Assembly (NCBI GenBank): GCA_015680685.1
Contig: MNCI01036718.1
Location: 1-56,726 of the forward strand
Length of the DNA: 56,726 nucleotides
Source of the DNA: Gnetum montanum
Taxonomy: Eukaryota > Streptophyta > Gnetopsida > Gnetales > Gnetaceae
Reading direction: 5' to 3'
Shown here: positions 1-10,895 of the stretch, piece after piece
Numbering within the stretch: the stretch's first letter is position 1
Layout: each line of letters begins with the position of its first letter
Program-made: the position numbers and the translations under genes
Notes under the pieces: generated by a model
Database searches by the model: none
Seen by the model: only the letters and a program-made list of their open reading frames with translations
What the model was told of the DNA's origin: nothing

Positions 1-1079
1 TTCTGTTTTTCCCAATGCCATTTTAAAAACGTGGTCATTATTTTAACATTCAATCTGCTTTTCCTGAAATAGAAATTAAAGCTCAAGCTATAAAATTTAG
101 ACTTCAAAATTGATAGGAAACAAAAACAAATCATACACGTTTTTTCTTATTGCAACATTATTAAGTTGGGTAGTCGCATCACATTAAAGAAATACATGCA
201 ACTTATTTTCAAGGGCTTTTGACTAGTACAACCTATAGGTAAGTTCTTCTTTAAGAAATTGAATCCATCTTCCACTTTCAATTATAAGATGACATGAACT
301 TAAATGAACTTAAGCAAAGCTTGCTGATGGCATAAATGACAACAATGCTAAAAACTTCTCCCAAATTAGTGTGTGAATATGTTTAGGATTTTGCTGCAAT
401 TTTGTACTAGTCCTACTCTGGAAAAGTACTATTGGGCACCACCTTTGAGTCTCAAATCAAAGTGTCACCTAGAACATACCCAAGATGGACTAAGCCTTAG
501 TAATCACAAATCCTACATGCACAACATAGTACATATATGGGTGGCCCACCATATACATTAGTATTGGAAGTGTCTATAATATCTCATCAAGTATAACACA
601 TGAGTAGTCAATCAACCCTTGTAGACGTCATTGATAGTGGACTACAATGTATCTCCAAGGGGTTGCCTCACCCCTAGACCCCTCACAATCTAGTACAAAA
701 ATCAGTGCAACAACACACTTGGGTTATCCAACCAAGAGTGCCTACATAGTTGCAACCATCACAAAATCAAGGCCAATGTAGTTCTCCTTGTTGGGTATGA
801 TGGTTAAGATAGCATGGAACCACAAAGGATCTACATACTCCTCTAACCCCTATTCTAGAGGGAAACAACCTTCGATCTAGTAACAAGACATGTTTTCTTA
901 CAAGTTTCTCCTAATAGATATTTGATTTCATCAACCATTACATTCCATGAAAATACCAACCTTAATCCCATAAATCCTCAAGAACTTCTTTAGAGAATTT
1001 GACTTGCCTTAAGATATACAAGCTATGAGTGTATGTAATGAATTGGCATAAAGCTTTGCTTCTAAAGGTAATAAATCAC
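1..1079. other. unassigned AT-rich DNA
   Basis: I find no open frame, LTR, tRNA-like or repeated structure that I can support here. Short ORFs in this stretch have no recognisable domain. Confidence 0.5.
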
Positions 1080-1530
1080 ATTAACACAATAACATAAAGT
1101 AAAAGTATTTGCATCTTCATCTTGAACTCATTGAAGAAAAAAAGTTTTGTACACTCTTTCAATTTTTTTTCATTTGCAACACATTTTGCATACCTTCTAC
1201 ACTACATAGGATCAACGCACTATCATAAAGATTCACTAGTTAGGATCTAGTTTGTATAACATGGTTGTCTTGTCTATTGTTTAATTGTTCTAACAATTCA
1301 TTAATAAAAATATCAAAGAGAGTTATAAAAAGTAGTTAACCTTACATAACATTAATTTTTATTTGGAATTGATTTTTTTTTTCTAAATTGATGTCTGTAA
1401 CTTCAAGAATCACTTCCTCATACAATCTTTGAGTTGCTACAATCAATTTTGAAAGGAGGCCAATTTTATGTAAATGCCATTGTGTTGTGCAAACTATAAA
1501 TCTTATACTTTTGTGAAATCAACAAAACAA
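1080..1530 (-). pseudogene. LINE reverse transcriptase fragment
   Basis: Read on the minus strand, broken frames give phrases typical of the LINE (non-LTR) reverse transcriptase. Around 1400-1520 there is a segment like FVDFTKVYDL followed by KIGLLSKLIVATQRLYEE, which resembles the first catalytic Asp block (FIDLxKAFD) and the helix after it. Around 1170-1240 there is LYDSALILCSVEGMQNVLQ, which resembles the YADD block with its downstream helix, with the first Asp degenerate. Stops and frameshifts interrupt the frame, and neither an endonuclease nor a 3' end is visible. It is a dead internal fragment. The superfamily (RTE or L1) cannot be settled from so little. Confidence 0.5.
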
Positions 1531-1562
1531 ATAAAATTTTTTAAACACATGTGCTACACTAA

Positions 1563-1736
1563 GGTTCCATGTGGATGTCCATGACTCTATATCTAACTCT
1601 CCAACTCAATGATTAATAGGGTTCCATATGAGCATCCACGATTCCATATCTAACTCTCAAACTCAATCATTCATTGGGTTCCATATGGGCATCCATGACT
1701 CCATATCTAACTCTCCAACTCAATGCACATTACCCA
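1563..1736. repeat. 57-bp tandem repeat, three copies
   Basis: Units start at 1563, 1620 and 1677, each opening with GGTTCCAT and containing CATATCTAACTCTC-like text followed by AACTCAAT. The period is 57 bp with a few substitutions per unit. No coding sense is visible. Confidence 0.8.
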
Positions 1737-2884
1737 TTGCCCAAGCTACTATTCATTATCTTTAGCTTAATTTGACACTTGTTTTAAGTGTTTTCATTTT
1801 TGGGGGTAAAAGAGGCCAATTTTTTATGTGATGTGTTATTAAAATGAAAAGCAATAAAAAACCATACCCATCTAATCTTTTGAGATTTTTTTTAAGAAAA
1901 CGTCATTTGATTTTAAAATAAATAAAGGTACAATTAAGAAAATTGGTGGACTTTTATTTTATTGATTTCTTGAGTTTAATATTTTTTGTTATTTTGCTAA
2001 TTTTGGTCCCAACCCATTGTTGTGAATACAATGCTTAGATGGATACAACAATATAATGCTACCACCCATTGGTATACTTTAATCATATAAATGTCACAAA
2101 AAATAAATAATTATCATCATAACACAACCAAGAGATGCAATTTTTTATGGGAATTACTATGGGTAGGTATTGGCTACACTTTTTTCATGGAAAATAAATA
2201 ATTATTGTCATAAAGTTAAGTCAAGAGATGAACTTTTTCAAGAGAATTATTATGGGCATGTAATGACTCTACCAACACAAAATTTAAGGTTAAACAACTA
2301 CTATGGTAAAAATATAATTGTGGTTTTAATTTTTTTTAAAAATGAAAATTAATTATAGGATTTCATTAATTTGAAAAAGAAAAGGATTCTTTTAGCCAAA
2401 TAATAGATATATATCATAAATATATAGCTCAACTAGCCAAACTTTCCACTCTAACTAAACTCTAAAATGAGGGGAAAAAACAAAAACTTTTGGGCCAACT
2501 TTAGTGGATATGACTTGGTCTTTTGCTTTTGATTTTTTTTTTTTTCAATTGGATTTATAAGACTTGTTGACCATTTAACCATCTTATAATGTATGATCTC
2601 ACATTTGAGCATGTTAGAAATAAATGAGATATCAACGTTGTAAATTTGATTTATTTTTTTAAAAATGTTATAAAAATTTATATTAATTATCTCGTAATAT
2701 TTTTAAAACTCATTGTATATATTTTTACTATCCAATAAATTAAGTTTCAATTTTTTAAATTAATAATAATATATTTAATATTAAATTTCATTTATAATAC
2801 ATAATTTTATGATATATTAAATTTATAATAACAAAATGGTTTATTTTATTTTAGATTTGAATAATCTTAATTTTATTAAGAAAA
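1737..2884. other. unassigned AT-rich DNA
   Basis: Very AT-rich sequence with homopolymer runs, especially 2640-2880. I see no gene and no recognisable element. Confidence 0.5.
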
Positions 2885-3160
2885 TACCGATGACACCTAT
2901 ATTTCGAAAGCTGTGGAACCTACAATCGATGTTTACTAAAATTTTGAAATTCCAACCCTATTGACGCTGCCCGATGCCATTACCATCAAGATGAAAGACA
3001 TTATTTCCTAGTAAAGGAAGCCGGGCAAGGTGGTGATGGTGGAATCTCACTCACCGGAGCTTTGCCATTCAAAGTTGGAATTTCAGAATTTTCCAACGTG
3101 GTTGAATACGTCTTGGAGAGTTCAACGCTGACACATATAGGTTTTTATGACAAATTAAAA
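2885..3160. repeat. imperfect inverted repeat, possible foldback/MITE-like
   Basis: The left arm (about 2893-2957) ends in TTTTGAAATTCCAAC. The right arm (about 3073-3152) begins with its near-exact reverse complement GTTGGAATTTCAGAA. Outer parts of the arms (CCTATAT against ATATAGG) also pair loosely, about 115 bp lies between them, and base composition is more balanced than the flanks. No clear target duplication was found, so a MITE identity is only a guess. Confidence 0.35.
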
Positions 3161-3525
3161 GGCATAATACGTTTTAAGAGCCTAAATACTTTTAATCAAC
3201 CGTCAATTTCTTTCAACAATGACAGATTCGAACTCCTTCGGACCGGCCGCGCGTGAACATAAAAAAGATAAAGCTTCGCTAAATAAATGTCAGCGACCGG
3301 ATTACCGTTCTTAAAGTTGTCTGGCTTTAAGGCGACAGGAGCCACTGTGTGGGCCACTCATGTTGGAAATTAGGGGTGGGACATTTATCTGCACGTCATC
3401 AGCCAGCCAGCCTGCAACACTAAAAATGAACCGACCAGTGACGCAAAACAAGACTTTCTCTCAAAAGATAGTTTGTTCTCGTTTCCACATTCTAGAAATG
3501 TAACAGCAGTCCTTGTTTGCACAGC

Positions 3526-3636
3526 ATGGAAGGACTAAAGAAATGTTTTTGTTTCCTTGTTTGTGGTCTTCTCAGCATTTTATTATGTTTGATCACGTCT
3601 GTAACAGTTACTGACGATAGAGACTGCAATTATTAA
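3526..3636 (+). CDS. 36-codon signal-peptide-like ORF, possible first exon
   Basis: ATG at 3526 and TAA at 3634 enclose 36 codons. The product starts MEGLKKC, continues with a strongly hydrophobic stretch of about 18 residues (CFCFLVCGLLSILLCLI), and ends in a short polar tail TSVTVTDDRDCNY. That is the layout of a cleavable secretory signal peptide: a short basic n-region, a long h-region and a small-residue c-region. A GT at 3601 inside the codons could serve as a splice donor, so this could be exon 1 of a broken or far-extending gene for a secreted or receptor-type protein. The surrounding 3240-4640 is less AT-rich than its neighbours and looks promoter-like. No continuation of the protein is recognisable downstream. 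It may equally be chance. Confidence 0.3.
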   Translation: MEGLKKCFCFLVCGLLSILLCLITSVTVTDDRDCNY

Positions 3637-4103
3637 CTCTGATGTTTCTAGAATTTGAACGAATAGGCCAACGTACTTGAATAGATTTTGTCATAATTGT
3701 TTATCATCGTGTTGACTTTGCAAAACAATAAGCTTGGGCAACGTGGACAAATTTTACAAGTCTTTGAATGTAAGGGAAGGATTATATAGCGTAGACAAGT
3801 TGCAGTGGTTAAAGCAAACTTGTGCAAGAAAAAATATGGTACTTAATTTTTATTACCAGTAAAATCGGAAATATCGGAATAAAGAATTGCCCTTTATCTT
3901 CAACGATCCTTACAGAAAGTGGTTAAACATACCAAACTCTTAACCATTGTTGTGAAAAAATGACTTTTGTCATGTGCATGGGCGCAGGATATTAATTCCC
4001 ATGTTGTTCAACAAAATTTTTGGCACCATATTCCTAATTTGCAATGATATTTATTTTCTGTTTATTGGGTCCCATACCCCTTAATTTATGTTTGCTCGCG
4101 TTA

Positions 4104-4239
4104 TTACATCAAAGAGGTTACACCTTAATTTTATTTTTTTTTTAGCTTACCATCATTAAGCAGCCGGATGCACGTGTTCTTACATTAAAGATGGTAATAT
4201 TTAATTTACATTTTTTAGCTTATCACCATTAAGCAGTCG
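4104..4239. repeat. tandem duplication, period 76 bp
   Basis: A segment starting TTACATCAAAG (4104) and ending in ATTAAGCAGCCG recurs from 4180 (TTACATTAAAG to ATTAAGCAGTCG). The second copy has a shorter T-run. A CACGTG hexamer lies between the copies at 4171. Confidence 0.6.
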
Positions 4240-4989
4240 AAATATTTCTAGAAAGCATGTAGTATGGACCAAACAAATCGCTATCAAAGTCAACGTATGA
4301 CGAACAAATGTTACCAAAAAGCTTTGCATGTCCGTGCTCCTTTAGAACTCAACCCGGTTTTCGTGGATTCTGTCGACATGTCGAAAACTTTTTGTTCGGA
4401 CGGCAGCGATGGACTTCTTGTTTAGTCTTGGCTAATCTGGATACTAATATATATACTACTGTCTTTCTTCTTTTTCCCTCGTCGCTCGCGCGTCAGCTGG
4501 TTATGTTATATATTTTCATGGCAACACACACGCCATCAATGACGTCGCTCATTTCCTGACCGAGCTTTCCCTGTTTTCCGTTTCCCACAAAACTGCAAGC
4601 TCAATAACCTACAACGTATTTCGTATCCTCGATCCTTACATAAACAATTTTTTTCATTTAAAAAATGCATCTCTTCAACATTCTACACAGCAACGCATTT
4701 TAAGAAAAAAAAAAATTTTGATTTGCTTCACCAAGTACGGTAACAAAACAGTTTGTTTTAGCAGGGAAAGGAAATTTTGTTTACTTGTGAAAAAGGGGGA
4801 AAATCCATGGATGCACTTGGAAATTGGCATAGGAGTCGGCCTTAACGAAGATATTTAGGATCGAAGTGTGAACAATCACTGGATTTAACCAATAATCTAA
4901 ACATGTCATTGTGATTTTGATTCTGATAAAAAGAATATGAATAAAACTAAATGAAAAAAATTTATAGGAGAGCAATCAGATGTGCTATC

Positions 4990-5480
4990 TTATATAATGC
5001 TGAACTTAGATGACACAAAAGAAGTATGAACAACAAATCAATGTAGTAGAAATGAGAATGCTTAGATAGATGCTGAACATTATCAAAATGACAAAAGAAG
5101 CATAAACAACAAATCAATGTAGTAGAAATGAGAATGCTTAGAATGTTTAGATGGATGGTGAATTAAACCACATAACATAGACATTGGAGGAAGACTTAGA
5201 GTAACTTTTATTTTAGATAAGTTACAAAAATGGTGGCTTAAATGGTTTTGGTATGTGCAAAGAAGAGTAGACAATAAGCTTATAAAAAAATATTGCTACA
5301 TCACTGTTTGAGGAATGCCACCAAAAGGAAGACCAAACAAGATATTACAAAAAAATATTAGAGATAATATGAAGAAATTATATATAACCAAAAATCTAGC
5401 TCTTCATAGGGGCCAATGGCAAAAAACAATTCATGTAACCAACCCCATTTTGTTGGGATAAGCTAAGATGATAATGATGA
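4990..5480 (+). pseudogene. LINE 3' end, C-terminal reverse transcriptase fragment
   Basis: Plus-strand frames joined across stops and frameshifts give KLQKWWLKWFWYVQRR, then PPKGRPNKILQKNIRDNMKK, then a tail with NLALHRGQWQKTIHV and a terminal NPILLG followed by a stop. This order (WFGHVQRR, then GRPK, then a DM..L..A..R..W...I motif) is the C-terminal end of plant LINE reverse transcriptases. The upstream part contains a direct duplication of about 85 bp (5012-5080 and 5090-5160, both with AACAACAAATCAATGTAGTA). A run of GATGAT/ATGATGAC-like triplets at 5465-5482 looks like the 3' terminal simple repeat. The fragment is 5'-truncated and inactive. Confidence 0.65.
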
Positions 5481-5751
5481 CAATGTTTCTCGTATGCTAA
5501 CTTTATATGTAGAAATTATGCACATATTTGCAAGTTTCATGCTATACTATGAACATATTTAGAAGTTTCATCCTACACTTGATTGGATGTTGGATAATTA
5601 CATGAATTTTAAGGCGATGGACAAGAATCATATGTTAACAAGGTAGTGGTCATAGGCTAAAGTTCGAAGGAACTAAGTACATGCATGGTATAGAATGGCA
5701 TCGTAGTGGCCAATTGCATGGTCCCATATTTAATTGCCATGTGTGCACATT

Positions 5752-5762
5752 CAAACTTCTAA
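5752..5762. repeat. target site duplication of SINE copy 1 (left)
   Basis: CAAACTTCTAA, repeated exactly at 5923-5933 on the other side of the SINE. Confidence 0.75.
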
Positions 5763-5922
5763 CTCATAAGGGATCATCATTTAGATGCTTAATGGTCATC
5801 CTACCAAGGCAAGGTCTTGGGAGGATCAGTGGATGAGTGAAAAGTCTAACCTCTTTTAAATGGCTATGCCTAGGCTCAAACCCAGGTATTATGACTTGAA
5901 AAGAAGTACCATACCATCACTC
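5763..5922 (-). mobile_element. tRNA-derived SINE, copy 1 (160 bp)
   Basis: On the minus strand the element starts GGAGTGATGGTATGGTACTT, which fits a degenerate tRNA-type pol III A box. About 30 bp further comes CCTGGGTTTGAGCC, which fits a B box (GGTTCGANTCC). The element is bounded by a perfect 11-bp duplication, CAAACTTCTAA. A second copy of the same sequence, with its own flanking duplication, is found split around element 1 (6738-6751 and 13618-13756). Two copies with different flanks define it as a real short interspersed family. No protein is encoded, and such elements depend on LINE machinery for mobility. The family name is unknown to me. Confidence 0.75.
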
Positions 5923-5933
5923 CAAACTTCTAA
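5923..5933. repeat. target site duplication of SINE copy 1 (right)
   Basis: CAAACTTCTAA, identical to 5752-5762. Confidence 0.75.
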
Positions 5934-6737
5934 GTCACATGAAATGAAATTCCTATGTCACTTTGATAACATGCAGTAAATGGAAAAACCAAAGAAGCTA
6001 AATATGCATTAATGTTCATCTTATGAAAAAAGGCTATATGATAGTACACTTTATTATGAAGTTGAAATTTAAAAGGATTAGGTGGGCATACAAATTTGTA
6101 ATATTTATTCCAAGGAGCACAATAAAATCTTTGATAGAAATTTTTCTACAAATGGAAATGTAAATGCTTTATATTAGGTATTCAAGAAATTTTAGAGAAT
6201 TTACAAGACTTTGATAGTTTTTATAAGATTTATGGATTATTGATGAGTCCTAAAACCTCATTAAAGAAATTATTTAAGGTTAATACTTGACCTAAGTGAG
6301 AAGGATGTAATTTTTATCCAACATTACTATATGGGTACAAAATCTATATGTAGCTTGATATCTTGGAAGATTGATCTATTATCCTATCTTAATCAAAACA
6401 TAGTGAGACATACATAAGTAGCAATATTTGCAACTTTAATTCACACTAAAATCATAATAAATATATAAGAAAGCTTTTTTCACTAAAGCATTACTTAATC
6501 ACTTGGTTAAAGCATGTAGCTTGTGGTTTGCAACTCACATGTCCAAATTCAAGAGGTATACTAAGACATATGCTATTAGGGGAAATTATCTACCTTACAA
6601 TGAGCCTATCATATATGGAATAAAGGAAACATTATGATGACGATATAAGTAGGGCATTGTACCTACTTGGGCTAGATGCAAGCATAATTATTTTTTTATT
6701 TTTATTTTTGCAATAAGCTATTCTCATGTTAACATTT
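5934..6737. other. unassigned DNA between SINE copies
   Basis: No open frame or element boundary is recognised. A weak tRNA-like pair of boxes (CACTTGGTTAAAGCA at about 6500 and CCAAATTCAAG at about 6543) might be another old SINE, but no second copy or duplication supports it. The sequence 6719-6732 (TATTCTCATGTTAA) is the left target duplication of SINE copy 2. Confidence 0.4.
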
Positions 6738-6751
6738 GGAGTAATGGTAAA
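6738..6751 (+). mobile_element. SINE copy 2, 5' piece cut off by element 1
   Basis: GGAGTAATGGTAA matches the first bases of SINE copy 1 (GGAGTGATGGTA). The rest of the SINE resumes after element 1 at 13618. The SINE's own duplication is TATTCTCATGTTAA (6719-6732) against TATTCCCATGTTGA (13757-13770). The last five bases, GTAAA (6747-6751), are also the target site of element 1. Confidence 0.65.
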
Positions 6752-7534
6752 TGATGAGCCGCAATATCGTGTACACGATATCGCATCTGCCACGCGATAT
6801 CGCGTCCTGCCTCATCTTCTATAAATAAGAGGCGGTGCCCTTTGTTCAAGGGAGTTAGACTTAGACCCTTAGCCATATTCTTGCAGTTTTGTTATTCTAG
6901 AGTTAGAATTATTTTTGTGTGCCCGCAATAGGAGTCATAGAGTGAATGGATCTTTATTCGAGCAATTTGTACCTGAGCACAATTTTTTGTATGGAAATAA
7001 AGATGAACTTTATGATAAACCTTGTAGTATATAGATTAAGCTAATTAGTAATTAATGATTATTTAATGCTTTCCTAGTTAATTAATACCTCTCTCAACCT
7101 GCAACCCGCTTAGTTAAATACACTTAATACGATCGCTTCGAGCATGCGTGTAGCGCTTGGTAACCTAGTAACGATTAGTGTTTGATAATCCCAGTAGCAT
7201 TGCACTAGTTCAAGATGTGTACGACAAGTGGGAATGGATATTGGTGTTAAGAAAATTTGGAACTTAGTTAATGTAAGTTAGTCACTTAGTTCTCTCTACC
7301 TTTCTTTTACTAGAAAAAGACATAAAAAGATAAAAAAGTTATAAAAATCATATACCTCAAGCTTACTTAAGCATACAACCATGACAATACAAGTAAGTTT
7401 GGGAAGATAACGATTGATTGACCCTAAGTGTTCCATTAAGACGCGTAAGTACTTAGTCCTTGGAGTTTGACCGGATCGCGAGTGAAAAGCTCGTATTCGT
7501 ATGGTTGAGTGTAGGGGTACCTAGCCACTCATCA
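6752..7534 (+). repeat. Element 1 5' LTR (783 bp)
   Basis: It runs from TGATGAG to CTCATCA, a perfect 7-bp terminal inverted repeat. U3 is very short: GATATC modules at 6765-6802, then TATAAATA at 6820-6827. AATAAA lies at 6996-7001. R/U5 contains a doubled motif, GGTAACCTAGTAACG then TAATCCCAGTAGC (about 7160-7205), which recurs in the LTRs of the other three elements. Confidence 0.9.
6763..6830 (+). promoter_or_regulatory. Element 1 U3 promoter: GATATC modules plus TATA box
   Basis: The module CAATATCGTGTACA is followed by CGATATCGCATCTGCC and CGCGATATCGCG, then TATAAATA at 6820. The modules are near-palindromic and 14 bp or slightly longer. The 3' LTR carries the same array with one extra unit. 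Their position just upstream of TATA suggests binding sites for a host transcription factor; this is inference. Confidence 0.6.
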
Positions 7535-7535
7535 T

Positions 7536-7553
7536 TGGCGCCGTTGCCAGGGA
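7536..7553 (+). other. Element 1 primer binding site, tRNA-Asp type
   Basis: TGGCGCCGTTGCCAGGGA begins 1 bp after the LTR. It matches the plant tRNA-Asp 3' end complement (TGGCGCCGTTGCCGGGGA) except for one base. Reverse transcription would be primed here. Confidence 0.85.
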
Positions 7554-7679
7554 CTTAGTTGTTTGTGCACTATGTAGAACATAGGAAATCATTCATATCA
7601 TTGGAACATTAGAACGAACCCTTAGGGTTAATCAAAGAAAGATAAGAAAATGGTACATTGCACACTAAACAAGAAAAAA

Positions 7680-10600
7680 ATGTCTTCTTCTTCGCATAAG
7701 AGCACTTCACCGCCTAGGACTAACACAAGAGACAGTCGGCGGCATAATACATGTAACCAAGATTCACCAGTTCCTCAATAGTTTCATGTGGTATACACTC
7801 ATCCCAATGAGTATGTACCAAATTTCACCTTTATTCTCCACCAAGATGAAAAACTGTGTTGGAGAGACGTGGAGGGTAACATAGTGTCGCCTTTAGATCG
7901 ATCAATCCCCAACATGCTCCTTCGTGCTCTCTCATGAATAGGCATGCTGCTTTTATACACAGAATATGTTGCATGTGATCATGACACAAGGGACTATCAT
8001 CCCACAGAAGCACAACGTCAAAGGGACTTGCGGCAGGAGAGATACCACACATCCTTGAAGGGTAAATGGCCCCATGACGCTCTGCACGTTTTGAGCGAAA
8101 TTGAGGATGGTGAACCTGCTCCAATAGGTTCTCTACAAAATGATGTTCCTCCTCTTGACAATGGTCAAGAGATAGTGTATCAGAACCTCCACTCCACTAT
8201 TCACAACCCTGGTTCTGATACCCATGAACACGAAGTGTTCAACAAAGGAACACAAACACATGATAAGGGTGAATGTTCTGATCATGATCATGATTGTGGC
8301 CGAGACCACTGAAGAGAAGGTAGAAAACACCATCATGGCAATGGTTCTCCTTCTTGTTCACCTTCATCGTCACCTTCATGCTCTCCTTTAGTGTTCGGAT
8401 GCAATCATAGGGAAAGCAATCGTGAGAATAAGGGAAAACAAAGTGAAAAACATCAACGAGACAGTTGAGAATGAGGATGAGGGCACTCTAAGGAATCAAG
8501 GAATAGAAGAAGGTAGAATAGGGAACCGTGTAAACACCATATACATTATGAACAAGATGATCAAGAGGAACGCCTACTTGCAACTAGAAGCATGCTAGAT
8601 ATAACAGAGGCTGTAAGAGTTCCAACAAGGCACCAAAAGGATAGTAGGATCAAGAGGTTAGAAATGAACAACATCCCATGATTTGAAGGAGGATACAACG
8701 CTAATCCTCAAAATCATTTACAAGCATTCCATGATGCATGTTCCTTGCAAAGCATAGAAAACGAATGGCAAAAACTGAAGTTGTTCCCAAGGACACTAGT
8801 GAAAGAAGCTGAAAGCTGGTACCGGTCCTTAGAACTAGAATCCATTCGTAGGTGGAGTACAATGTTAGAACTATTCAATGATAAGTACCAAACATACTCC
8901 CGAGTGTCTAACCTGTGAAAGCAAATCCAAGGATGAAAGCAAGGAAATCATGAATCCTTGGATGTCGCTATGGGACGCTATTACGCACTGTTACATCATT
9001 GCCCTAGCCATGGTTATTCGTAGCAGGATCAACTACGCCATCTCGTGGATGGACTTAGGCATGAAACAAGAAGAACCCTTGGGACGTATGCCCAAGGAAG
9101 GTTATCGGAGCTTAGGTCTCATCAAATTCATAGATTGCTAGAGCAAGTAGCCAAAGAAGAAGGTGAGCTATGAAAGAGAGAAAGTATAGAAGAATACAAC
9201 CGAGATCCTTCCCTTTGAAAAAGGAGAGTAAGATTTTGTGAGGAGGAAGAAGAGTCATCACTCGAAGAGATGGTGAATAGGAAAAATTTGCCTCTCCAAA
9301 TGTTAACAACAAAAGTATTGACAACGGTAGACCAAATGTGGGACTCCCTGGATAGTAGGTTTGAAACTTTTCTTAAAATTGTAGAGGAGTCTAGGGAGTG
9401 AGGTAGTGACTGCAACAAAAAGAAAAAGAGAGAAGTGGAAAATGCATGTAACAAGGGTAAGGGTAAAATGGCCATCATAGAAGAGGTTGTGGATTCAGAT
9501 ACAGACATTGTTGGTGGATGCGAGATATGCCAATATGACCATCCTAAAGGATGTTGCCCAGTGATCTCACATCTATAAGAGTCTAGGGTGTATGCACTCA
9601 ACCCATGACTAAATAAACGATAAACACCTCGATGGTTACCTTATCCCCAAGGTAACCCAAGGCAGTTCCACCAACCTTCAACATATTATCCAAGTGGAAC
9701 TCCACTACAAATCGTTGAGCAACATCAATAGTGGCAATACCCACAGTCATGGGGGATGCCACCACCAAGGCAATAATACCCCTGCTAGCAACCTGACCCA
9801 TATGGCTACTACGTGCAGCATCCAATCTCTCCACGTGACTCTGTTAGTCACGTTACACCACAACATCACTACCAAGCTTGTGAGTATTATAGAACTCCTT
9901 CCCCGAGGGAATATAACCCATAAACATACCATCCTTCAAATCCATCTGCAGCTCTCACACCGATAGCTCCATTACCACCCACTCCAGCAATGCAAGGGGA
10001 ACTCCCTACTCAACCATAGCAATGCAATGCTGCAAGGGCTGTAAATCCTCAACCCACTATTGGTTCTAACAACCATATGAAGAAAAGACCTTTCTTTAGA
10101 GCCAACAGTCCAACCAAGCCCTTACAACCACAAGCGGTTGAACCTTTGAACACCTCTCTATCAAATAAGGATTCAGAGCTCCCTTTGAACCAAACACCAA
10201 GCTCAACACATACGATTATGTTAACACATGCCGTTACTAACTAGATTAAGGTTGGCCACCTTCCTAGGAAATTCTCTAATCCTAGAAGCCCCCTAATTTA
10301 TCTCAAAATCACTGGGAATGAGCCATGCAAAGCTCTTCTGGATTCAGGTTCTAGAGTCAACTTAATATCACATGAAATGTACAAAGCTTGGAACCTGCCT
10401 CCATTAAGGAAGAGCAATATTCGCCTAGAGCTAGTCGACCAATCCATCACTATTCCCTTAGGACTGGTGGAGGACATCATCACCACTATGTGTGGGTGGT
10501 CATACCTAGCTGATTTCCTAGTGATACAAGAGAATAATGGTAAAGGAAACTTCCCAATAATAATGGTAAGGGAATGGATAAGTACTATAGATGCATGACT

Positions 10601-10895
10601 AGGAATTTGTGATCTTTCCTTGGAAATATCTAAGGAAAACACTTTTGGAAAGATCGAGAAGAAGAAGGTTCCATGCATCGCATATAGTGATACAGGGTGC
10701 AATTGCGTGCATAAATCATGGGTTGTGCAAAGTTTAGCATTACCTACATGCAACTAGTGTGCACAAGACATTGATATACAAAAGTTCTTATATGTACCAG
10801 CCACACAACAAGAAGACACCCAGTGGCTGATAGCTGATCAATTGAGAAACTCACTAATGTGCATGGAACTAACTGAGCCCTCAATTCCTTTTTAA
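7680..10895 (+). pseudogene. Element 1 gag-protease polyprotein, 1072 codons in one frame with about 25 stops
   Basis: From ATG 7680 to TAA 10893 a single frame can be followed with no frameshift. All breaks are nonsense codons, mostly TGA or TAG, including Trp, Arg and Gln positions that are sense codons in element 2. The N-terminal part has a His/Asp-rich stretch (HDHDCGRDH, about 8285) and a Ser/Pro-rich linker. The retrotransposon gag core is at about 8680-9150 (WYRSLELESIRRW, then a conserved MLELFNDKYQTYSRV). A CCHC-like knuckle CEICQYDHPKGCC lies at about 9520-9555, followed by a Pro/Gln/Tyr-rich spacer. The aspartic protease signature is LLDSGSRVNL (Asp at 10341). The frame stops soon after the protease, where pol is deleted. 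It cannot make a working protein now. Confidence 0.8.

Noticed and set aside
4308-4559. 83-codon ORF in the balanced-composition island
   Set aside because: No motif or homology recognised, composition not clearly coding, and a better small candidate lies at 3526.
6497-6560. tRNA-like A and B boxes, possible further SINE
   Set aside because: The boxes are weak, there is no target duplication, and no homologous copy occurs in the window.
9128-9601. 157-codon minus-strand ORF and other long reverse ORFs across gag
   Set aside because: They are antisense shadows of the purine-rich, Lys/Glu-rich gag coding strand.
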